Source: Desulfobacca acetoxidans (GTDB lineage: Bacteria > Desulfobacterota > Desulfobaccia > Desulfobaccales > 0-14-0-80-60-11). From it: a stretch of DNA of 5,100 nucleotides. Position numbers and translations under genes: made by a program. Positions 1 through 5,100 of this stretch are shown piece by piece. The notes beneath the pieces are model-generated. The model saw only the letters and a program-made list of their open reading frames with translations, was not told where the DNA came from and ran no database searches. The number at the start of each line of letters is the position of its first letter. Within the stretch, counting starts at the first letter, position 1. The stretch covers positions 1 to 5,100 of the forward strand of contig DZCR01000220.1 of NCBI GenBank assembly GCA_022736495.1, given 5' to 3'.

Positions 1-82
1 AGACGCTGAAGTTAACGCCTTCAGAGGCGACGGTGGCCCCCAGGGGAAAACTGCGGCCTGGATTGATGGGGAATTCCGTCAT
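1..82 (-). CDS. glgX: Glycogen debranching enzyme, N-terminal 27 codons, cut by window edge
   Basis: Starting at ATG 82-80, the minus strand encodes MTEFPINPGRSFPLGATVAS followed by EGVNFSV, open to position 1. The pattern PGRxxPLGAT, a short spacer, then GVNFxV is the conserved opening of GlgX/TreX-type debranching enzymes (GH13 isoamylase family), where the N-terminal carbohydrate-binding module 48 begins. The enzyme hydrolyses the alpha-1,6 branches left on limit dextrin after phosphorylase action, in the cytoplasm, which fits glgP two genes upstream. The start overlaps the antiporter TGA by four bases (ATGA), and I see no strong ribosome binding site before it, so translation probably depends on ribosomes finishing the antiporter. 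A related N-terminus occurs in other CBM48-GH13 proteins such as malto-oligosyltrehalose hydrolase, but this motif fits GlgX best. Only the N-terminus is visible, so no catalytic residue can be checked. Confidence 0.8.
   Translation of the reverse strand, partial: MTEFPINPGRSFPLGATVASEGVNFSV
79..82 (-). other. ATGA stop/start overlap, antiporter to glgX
   Basis: The antiporter TGA (81-79) overlaps the glgX ATG (82-80). It is the second ATGA overlap in the operon. Only ribosomes translating the downstream antiporter frame arrive here. Ribosomes that stay in the upstream frame stop at 1042-1040, almost a kilobase earlier. Confidence 0.8.
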
Positions 83-1299
83 GTTGAGGCCGTCTTGCCA
101 CTAAGTTCCACAGTCCATGCCAGACAGGGCGGAGTGATCAGGGTCGTGAGCAACACCACGATAATGAGAATTGAATAGACGGAGGTGCTCAATACCCCCA
201 TGGATTTGCCCAGGCTGGCAAAAATCAGAGTTACTTCTCCCCTGGGCACCAGGCCGAAACCCACCACCAGCTTGTGGTAGCCTTTCTTTAAGATCAAGGT
301 GGCGGCCATCTTCCCGAAAATGGCCACCAAGGTAAGCAGCAGACCCAAGAGCAGGACCTTGAGGTTGGCAAAGGTGGTCACATCCACCTGAAAACCCAGA
401 AGCACGAAGAACAGAGGCGCAAAGAGGTGTTCCAGGGGTGCCAGGAGAGATTCCACGGATTGCCCGCCCTCCGGAGACTTCACTTCAATCTGGAAGTATC
501 GGTCTTCCAGAATCAGTCCCGCAGCAAAGGCGCCGATGATGGTGGCCAGCCCCATCAGGTCTGCCAGCCAAGCGAGGATCAGGAGGAGGCCGAAAGAAAA
601 ATAAAGCTTCAAATGACCTTGGTCTATCCGAGCGAAAAGGGCGATGTCTTTTTGCAGAAATTTGCTCCCAAACCAGACCACTACGGCAAAAAATAGCACC
701 GCTTTGAGCACGATGAGGGCAATGGTGGGCAGGGCCACTACTCCTGTGGTGAGGATGCCGGTGACCACCGCCAGGATGATGAGGCACAAGATGTCGTCCA
801 GGACTGCGGCCCCCAGCACCACCTGGGCCTCGGGGAGGCCCAACTTGTTCATATCCTGGAAGGACCGGGCCGAAATGCCCACGCTGGTGGCGCTCAAGGC
901 ACCGGCCACCAAGAGGGGTAGAGTGGGACTCTGACCCGCGGGCTGAAGCAGCCAGACCACCGCGTAGCAGGAGACAAAGGTCAGGCTCACTTCGGCAAAG
1001 CCGAGACTGGCCACGGCCCTCCCGGCCCGCCCGAGGCGGTCAATGGTGGACTCCAGCCCCGCCATAAACAAGAGCAGGACCACTCCGAAGCTCGAAAAAA
1101 AGTGGAGAATCCTGGCCACCAGCAAATATTGGGGAAATTGGGGGCTGGCAACCACTGTTTGGATCTGTGCTTTTTCCTTCAGAGGCAACTTGGCCTCCGC
1201 CAGGGTGAGGCGGACCGCCTCCTGCCAGCCCACGTCTTGTTCCAGCACCTTTTGGGTGGCAGCCGCGACTTGGTCTGAATGGCGTAGTATCGTTACCAT
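79..1299 (-). CDS. Cation:proton antiporter (CPA2, NapA/KefB-like), main transport domain
   Basis: Bulk of the antiporter: an inner-membrane carrier exchanging Na+ or K+ for H+. Numbered from the ATG at 1299 (406 aa), it shows GVVLLLFMAGLES at 72-84, the helix-breaking ATSVGIS at 137-143, the ion-binding GAAVLDDI at 163-170 with paired Asp168-Asp169, GLATIIGAFAAGLIL at 250-264, PLFFVLLGFQVD at 295-306 and GFGLVPRGEVTLIF at 347-360. Paired aspartates are characteristic of electrogenic Na+/H+ exchangers such as NapA and NhaA, whereas KefB/KefC-type K+ effluxers usually have Gln-Asp there. I therefore favour Na+/H+ exchange, with moderate confidence. No C-terminal TrkA-N/RCK nucleotide-binding domain follows. 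The ATG at 1299 is unlikely to be the native start: it has no ribosome binding site, the first helices of the fold are missing, and they are encoded just upstream in another frame. The TGA shares ATGA with the glgX start. Confidence 0.88.
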   Translation of the reverse strand: MVTILRHSDQVAAATQKVLEQDVGWQEAVRLTLAEAKLPLKEKAQIQTVVASPQFPQYLLVARILHFFSSFGVVLLLFMAGLESTIDRLGRAGRAVASLGFAEVSLTFVSCYAVVWLLQPAGQSPTLPLLVAGALSATSVGISARSFQDMNKLGLPEAQVVLGAAVLDDILCLIILAVVTGILTTGVVALPTIALIVLKAVLFFAVVVWFGSKFLQKDIALFARIDQGHLKLYFSFGLLLILAWLADLMGLATIIGAFAAGLILEDRYFQIEVKSPEGGQSVESLLAPLEHLFAPLFFVLLGFQVDVTTFANLKVLLLGLLLTLVAIFGKMAATLILKKGYHKLVVGFGLVPRGEVTLIFASLGKSMGVLSTSVYSILIIVVLLTTLITPPCLAWTVELSGKTAST

Positions 1300-1633
1300 A
1301 GGGCAAGCTTAGCTGATAAGCAAGGGCGCCCACCAGAATGCCTATAGCCAACTCCCCCAGGACGGCTGATTGATTGAGCTTTCTGGCGATGAAGTGGCCA
1401 GCCATGGCGCAGATGAGCAGGAGAGCCAGGACCAGAAATACCTTAGCATAGGGGTCGCCGTGGTGGGGAGCGGCTTCTGAGGGCGTCTCGGTCGGCGGAG
1501 CCGATGTGGATGCGTGGGCCAGTGAGTCTCCTGAGTTATTACTCCCGGGAACGAGGAAAATTGCCTGGAAGCCAAGGCATAGTGCCCCCAACAAGAGGAA
1601 GAGGAGCAAGAACCGGGGAAGGCTTGTCATCAT
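1040..1633 (-). CDS. Cation:proton antiporter (CPA2), N-terminal part, frameshifted after about residue 111
   Basis: First part of an inner-membrane antiporter whose remainder lies in the neighbouring frame (79..1299). Residues 7-28 form a signal-peptide-like or anchor helix (Arg7, then a Leu-rich stretch). Residues 29-62 are a Ser/Thr/Pro/Glu-rich linker, 63-82 a second hydrophobic helix, and 88-107 the family pattern LGELAIGILVG. After Pro111 (codon CCC at 1303-1301) the frame yields about 86 Pro/Gly/Arg/His-rich residues with no family resemblance until TGA at 1042-1040. This is what out-of-frame reading of GC-rich coding DNA looks like, so that tail is not real protein sequence. The start is ATG at 1633, which shares ATGA with the glgP stop. 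GGGGAG lies 10 bases upstream, inside glgP, and a second ATG follows immediately. I infer that this fragment and the next are one gene of about 517 codons, either broken, mis-sequenced or read by frameshifting. Confidence 0.8.
   Translation of the reverse strand: MMTSLPRFLLLFLLLGALCLGFQAIFLVPGSNNSGDSLAHASTSAPPTETPSEAAPHHGDPYAKVFLVLALLLICAMAGHFIARKLNQSAVLGELAIGILVGALAYQLSLPYGNDTTPFRPSRGCHPKGAGTRRGLAGGGPPHPGGGQVASEGKSTDPNSGCQPPISPIFAGGQDSPLFFELRSGPALVYGGAGVHH
1296..1308 (-). other. Frameshift site within the antiporter gene
   Basis: The upstream frame reads ...QLSLP and then TAT. The downstream frame is one base further on and reads MVTILRHS. A TAA at 1311-1309 closes the downstream frame, so the change must occur 3' of it. 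Removing one base from the CCCT at 1303-1300 joins the two frames as ...LSLP-MVTIL with no other change. A single extra C in the CCC run explains the break most simply. CCC-T is also a sequence on which proline tRNA can slip forward by one base, so translational frameshifting is possible but has no further support here, such as a nearby stop codon in the upstream frame or an internal ribosome binding site that I can see. Confidence 0.75.
1630..1633 (-). other. ATGA stop/start overlap, glgP to antiporter
   Basis: The glgP TGA (1632-1630) lies inside the antiporter ATG (1633-1631) in the shared ATGA. This arrangement typically gives translational coupling, which implies the two proteins are made from one mRNA in linked amounts. 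A second ATG at 1630-1628 is in frame with the first and could serve as an alternative start. Confidence 0.85.
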
Positions 1634-4095
1634 AACGGCTTGACTCCCCAGACCTTCTCGCAGTAATCCCGGATGGCCCGGTCCGAGGAGAATTTGCCCA
1701 TGCGGGCGGCGTTGAGGATGGACATCCGGGTCCAGCGTTTCTCATCCCGGAAGATGTGACCCACCTCATCCTGCCGGTCCACGTATGACCGATAATCGGC
1801 TAATAGGAGGTATTCATCATGGTGCAGCAGCGAGTCCACCAGGGGCTTGAACAGCTCCCGGTCGCCGTGGGAGAAGAATCCTGAGCTGATAAGGTCCAGG
1901 GCTTCTCTGAGCTCGCCATCGTCTTGGTAATAACGCTGCGGGGCGTAGCCCCCGGCTTTCAAACTTTGCACCTCCTCAGCCGTGAACCCGAACAGGAAGA
2001 AGTTTTCCGGACCAGCTTCCTCCCTAATCTCAACGTTGGCGCCGTCCAGGGTGCCGATGGTGAGGGCGCCGTTCATGGCGAACTTCATGTTACCGGTGCC
2101 GGAGGCCTCCTTGCCGGCGGTGGAGATTTGCTCCGAGAGATCGGCCGCGGGGTACACCCGTTGACCGTTTTTCACATTGAAGTCCGGGTAATACACCACC
2201 TTGAGACGGTCCTGGACGTACGGGTCGTTATTCACCACTTGGGCCACCGAGTTGATGAGCTTGATGATGAGCTTGGCCATGTAATAGCCGGGCGCGGCCT
2301 TCCCCCCGAAGATGAAGGTGCGGGGGGTGATATCCAAGCCGGGCTGGCGCTTCAGACGATTATAAAGGGTGATGATGTGCAACACGTTTAAATGCTGCCG
2401 CTTGTATTCATGGATGCGTTTCACCTGAATATCGAAGAGACTTTCCGGATTGACTGCGACCCCGGTGCGCTTCTGCAGGATGGCGGCCAGGGCCTGCTTG
2501 TTCATGAGCTTCACCCGGCGCCAGTCCCGGTGGAACTTCGGGTCCTCGGCGAACTCCTCCAGGCGCCTGAGTTCCTCTAAGTTCTTGACCCAGACCGCGC
2601 CGATCTTCCGGGTGATGAGCCCACTCAATGCCGGGTTGCTCAGAGCCAGAAAGCGCCGGGGGGTCACGCCGTTGGTGACATTGAGAAACTTCTCCGGCCA
2701 CAGGTCATAAAAATCCTTGAGCACTGTCTGCTTCAGAAGTTCGCTATGTAGGGCCGCCACGCCGTTGATGGCATGGCTGCCCACGCAGGCCAGATTGGCC
2801 ATGCGCACGGATTTACTCCCTGCTTCGTCGATCAGGGACAGCCGCCGCAACCGGTCCTCATCCAGGGGATACTTGAGGCGCACCTCATCCAAAAAGCGGC
2901 GGTTGATTTCATAGATGATTTCCAGGTGCCGGGGCAGGTGTTCCGCAAAGAGGGGCAGCGGCCAGGTCTCCAGGGCCTCCGGCAACAGGGTATGGTTAGT
3001 GTAGGCCATGCTTTTTCCGGTGATCTCCCAGGCCTGCTCCCAGGAGAGGAGATGCTCGTCCAGTATCAGCCGCATCAGTTCCGCCACGGCGATGGCCGGA
3101 TGGGTGTCGTTGAGCTGGATTGCAAACGTCTTATGGAAGTTGTCCAGACTTGCATTTCTCAAAAAGTGGATGCGGATCATATCCTGGAGCGAGCAGGAGA
3201 CGAAAAAATACTGCTGCCCCAATCTGAGACGTTTGCCCACCTCAGGCTCATCATTGGGGTAGAGCACTTTGGTGACGGTCTCGGAGACTATTTTCTCCTG
3301 GACGGCGCCGTAGTAATCACCGACGTTGAAGTCCTGGAAATCAAATGACTCCTCGGCCTCCGCCTTCCACAGACGCAAGAGATTGGCGGTTTTCACCCGG
3401 TAGCCTTGAACCGGGTAGTCGTAGGCCTCCCCCCTTACCACCGAGGCAGGAACCCAGCGCCTTCGTTGGTGGCCGGCAGAGTCAGGGTAAGTTTCGGTAT
3501 AGCCTTCCCAGCCCACCCGATAGGCAATCTCCGGCCGGCAGATCTCCCAAGGATTTCCCAGTTCCAGCCACTTGTCGGTGATCTCCACTTGCCAGCCATC
3601 TCTTATTTCCTGGTCGAAGATGCCAAACTCATAGCGGATGCCGTAGCCGATGGCAGGAACTTCCAGGGTGGCCAGGGAATCCAGGAAACAGGCGGCCAGC
3701 CTCCCCAAGCCGCCGTTTCCCAGCCCGGGCTCGCCCTCCTGATCCAGGAGCTCCTCCAGACTGAGGCTATGTCGGGACACCGCTTCCTTGACCTGCTCCC
3801 AAAGGCCCAGGTTGATGAGGTTGTTGCCCAATTGCGGCCCAATTAAGAATTCCGCCGAAAGATAACTCACCACCTTGACGTCCTGGCGGATGATCTTGAG
3901 GGTTTGCACCCAGTTATGCAGCAGCCGGTCCCGCACCGTATAGGCCAGGGCCATGTACCAGTCGTTCTTGGTGGCCAGTTCGGGGGGGCGGCCCTGGATG
4001 TAATACAGGTTGTCCAATAAAGCCTGGGCCAAGGTCTCCGGGCTGATCCCCGTGCGGATGTTTTCTCGGTCTTGAGGCTTTTGCTTCTTTTTCAT
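1630..4095 (-). CDS. glgP: Glycogen/starch/alpha-glucan phosphorylase (GT35)
   Basis: Cytoplasmic PLP-dependent phosphorylase that releases glucose-1-phosphate from the non-reducing ends of glycogen or maltodextrin. The 821 aa length is normal for the family (about 800-840). Landmarks in order: SYLSAEFLIG at 77-86, the glycine-rich GLGNGGLGRLAACFLDSLAT at 124-143, GIRYEFGIFDQ at 152-162, LNDTHPAIAVAELMR at 328-342, NVTNGVTPRR at 472-481, KRIHEYKRQ at 559-567, GGKAAPGYYMAK at 597-608, and the PLP site EASGTGNMKF at 663-672 with Lys671 as the Schiff-base lysine. No frame disruption is seen. The N-terminus is lysine-rich (MKKKQK). I see no extension that would mimic the phospho-regulated N-terminus of animal enzymes. 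The ATG follows an AGGGGAG ribosome binding site. The TGA overlaps the antiporter ATG by four bases. With glgX downstream, a role in glycogen breakdown is likelier than a purely MalP-like role, although sequence alone does not separate the two. Confidence 0.97.
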   Translation of the reverse strand: MKKKQKPQDRENIRTGISPETLAQALLDNLYYIQGRPPELATKNDWYMALAYTVRDRLLHNWVQTLKIIRQDVKVVSYLSAEFLIGPQLGNNLINLGLWEQVKEAVSRHSLSLEELLDQEGEPGLGNGGLGRLAACFLDSLATLEVPAIGYGIRYEFGIFDQEIRDGWQVEITDKWLELGNPWEICRPEIAYRVGWEGYTETYPDSAGHQRRRWVPASVVRGEAYDYPVQGYRVKTANLLRLWKAEAEESFDFQDFNVGDYYGAVQEKIVSETVTKVLYPNDEPEVGKRLRLGQQYFFVSCSLQDMIRIHFLRNASLDNFHKTFAIQLNDTHPAIAVAELMRLILDEHLLSWEQAWEITGKSMAYTNHTLLPEALETWPLPLFAEHLPRHLEIIYEINRRFLDEVRLKYPLDEDRLRRLSLIDEAGSKSVRMANLACVGSHAINGVAALHSELLKQTVLKDFYDLWPEKFLNVTNGVTPRRFLALSNPALSGLITRKIGAVWVKNLEELRRLEEFAEDPKFHRDWRRVKLMNKQALAAILQKRTGVAVNPESLFDIQVKRIHEYKRQHLNVLHIITLYNRLKRQPGLDITPRTFIFGGKAAPGYYMAKLIIKLINSVAQVVNNDPYVQDRLKVVYYPDFNVKNGQRVYPAADLSEQISTAGKEASGTGNMKFAMNGALTIGTLDGANVEIREEAGPENFFLFGFTAEEVQSLKAGGYAPQRYYQDDGELREALDLISSGFFSHGDRELFKPLVDSLLHHDEYLLLADYRSYVDRQDEVGHIFRDEKRWTRMSILNAARMGKFSSDRAIRDYCEKVWGVKPL

Positions 4096-4132
4096 GGTTC
4101 TCCCCTAAGTTCTACCCTGCCTTTGGGAGGCC
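4096..4132 (-). promoter_or_regulatory. aldolase-glgP intergenic gap with glgP ribosome binding site
   Basis: This 37-base gap carries AGGGGAG at 4106-4100, a strong Shine-Dalgarno match four bases before the glgP ATG, which supports that start. The gap has no room for a convincing promoter and no U-tract terminator, so glgP is probably co-transcribed with the aldolase. Confidence 0.8.
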
Positions 4133-5100
4133 TCAGGCCTTGCCGGCGCTCATGAGCACCTGCTCGTTCTTGTACCTGACCATCTTGATGAGTTCGTCCC
4201 GGGCCGGCCCCAGATACTTGCGGGGGTCGAATTCCCCCGGCTTTTCGGCAAAAACTTTCCGGAGCACTGCGGTCATGGCCAGGCGGCCGTCGCTGTCGAT
4301 GTTGATTTTACAGACCGCCAAACGGGCGGCCCTTCTCAACTGCTCTTCGGAGATGCCCACCGCTGCCTCCATCCGGCCGCCAAACCGGTTGATCAGGTCC
4401 ACGTACTCGGGCATGACCGTGGAAGCGCCGTGCAGCACAATGGGAAATCCCGGCAGGCGCTGCTCGACCTCTTCCAGGATGTCAAACCTTAGGGGCGGCG
4501 GCTCCTCGCCGGGCTTCACCTTGAACTTGAAGGCCCCATGTGAGGTGCCGATGGAAATGGCCAGGGAGTCCACCCCCGTCTGTTTCACAAATTCTTCCAC
4601 CTCCCCAGGCTGGGTGTAATGGGACGTTGCGGCGGAGACCTCGTCCTCCACCCCCGCCAGCACCCCCAACTCTGCCTCCACGGTGACGTCCCGTTCATGG
4701 GCGTAGTCCACCACCTGGCGGGTGAGACGGATGTTTTCCGCGAATGGATGATGCGAGCCGTCGATCATCACGGAGGAGAAGCCTGAGATGATACATGATT
4801 TGGCCAGTTCGAAGGTGTCGCCGTGATCCAGGTGCAGGGCGATGGGGATGCTGGCGCCCAGGTCCTGCATCATCGCTACGGCTCCTTTGACCAGATGGGG
4901 CACCATGGCCTCGTGCATATATTTGCGGGCGCCGCCGGAACACTGAAGAATAACGGGAGATTTCGACTGGATGCAGCCTATAATGATGGCCTCGAGCTGC
5001 TCCAGGTTGTTAAAATTGTAGGCCGGCACGGCATAGCGCCCGGCCATGGCCTTATGAAACATCTCCCGGGTATTCACCAGTCCGAGTTCTTTATAATTAA
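4133..5100 (-). CDS. fba: Class II fructose-1,6-bisphosphate aldolase, 5' end outside window
   Basis: Cytoplasmic zinc-dependent aldolase interconverting fructose-1,6-bisphosphate with dihydroxyacetone phosphate and glyceraldehyde-3-phosphate in glycolysis and gluconeogenesis. Numbering residues from the GTG at 5077 (314 aa), the class II signatures are HLDHGD at 82-87 (catalytic Asp84, Zn ligand His85), MIDGSHHPF at 104-112, VEAELG at 133-138, GTSHG at 177-181 and LHGAS at 215-219 (His180 and His216 as further metal ligands), and KINIDSD at 257-263, which binds substrate phosphate. The HLDHGD/DGSHHPF pattern is closer to the Bacillus FbaA/GatY branch than to E. coli FbaA. The frame stays open upstream of 5077 through codons reading NYKELGL to the window edge. 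That matches the N-terminus I remember for this subgroup, so the true start probably lies just beyond 5100. It ends in TGA, 37 bases before glgP on the same strand. Tagatose-bisphosphate aldolase specificity cannot be fully excluded, but nothing nearby suggests tagatose or galactitol metabolism. Confidence 0.93.
   Translation of the reverse strand, partial: NYKELGLVNTREMFHKAMAGRYAVPAYNFNNLEQLEAIIIGCIQSKSPVILQCSGGARKYMHEAMVPHLVKGAVAMMQDLGASIPIALHLDHGDTFELAKSCIISGFSSVMIDGSHHPFAENIRLTRQVVDYAHERDVTVEAELGVLAGVEDEVSAATSHYTQPGEVEEFVKQTGVDSLAISIGTSHGAFKFKVKPGEEPPPLRFDILEEVEQRLPGFPIVLHGASTVMPEYVDLINRFGGRMEAAVGISEEQLRRAARLAVCKINIDSDGRLAMTAVLRKVFAEKPGEFDPRKYLGPARDELIKMVRYKNEQVLMSAGKA

Noticed and set aside
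485..934. Open frames overlapping the antiporter transport domain on both strands
   Set aside because: Low-complexity His/Pro/Arg/Thr-rich translations with no family features. The antiporter frame explains the region.
1297..1299. ATG at 1299 as the genuine start of a shorter antiporter
   Set aside because: There is no ribosome binding site upstream, and the essential first helices with the LGELAIGIL motif are encoded immediately upstream in the adjacent frame.
1570..1630. Cys19 in the antiporter N-terminus as a lipoprotein lipobox
   Set aside because: The residue before the cysteine is Leu, not Gly, Ala or Ser, so the lipobox rule is not met.
1924..3348. Long plus-strand open frames opposite glgP (1924..2391 and 2773..3348)
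   Set aside because: They lie wholly antisense to a highly conserved phosphorylase, show no recognisable domain, and are expected in GC-rich coding DNA.
4128..4140. Repeated palindrome AGGCCT-C-AGGCCT at the end of the aldolase gene as a terminator
   Set aside because: It overlaps the stop codon, leaves a one-base loop in the long pairing, and has no following T-run on the minus strand.
5090..5100. AT-rich TTAATTATAAA (minus strand) as a -10 promoter element for the aldolase
   Set aside because: The bases read in frame as the N-terminal codons of the aldolase, and no -35 partner is visible before the window edge.

Overview
The window is a compact, GC-rich bacterial operon. Every supportable gene lies on the minus strand, so transcription runs from high to low coordinates. 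In order of transcription the genes are a class II fructose-bisphosphate aldolase (5' end beyond position 5100), a full-length glycogen/alpha-glucan phosphorylase (glgP), a CPA2-type cation:proton antiporter split across two reading frames, and the first 27 codons of a glycogen debranching enzyme (glgX) that runs off the window at position 1. The protein sequences resemble those of Desulfobacterota/deltaproteobacteria. That placement is an impression from remembered homologues and was not searched.

Layout. 5100-4133 is the aldolase, which reads in frame through the window edge, so the GTG at 5077 is not the true start. 4132-4096 is a 37-base gap holding a good ribosome binding site for glgP. 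4095-1630 is glgP. 1633-79 is the antiporter, which starts on an ATGA overlap with the glgP stop and changes frame near 1301. 82-1 is the start of glgX, again on an ATGA overlap with the antiporter stop. There is no gene-free stretch over 300 bases. I see no RNA gene, mobile element, CRISPR array or convincing terminator.

How the genes fit together. GlgP shortens glycogen chains to glucose-1-phosphate and leaves branched limit dextrins. GlgX removes those branches, and the aldolase carries the sugar phosphates down glycolysis (or up gluconeogenesis). The cassette therefore looks like storage-polysaccharide mobilisation feeding central carbon metabolism. The odd member is the antiporter, joined by 4-base stop/start overlaps to the glycogen enzymes on both sides. 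Its frame break may be a recent mutation, a sequence error, or less likely a programmed +1 shift.
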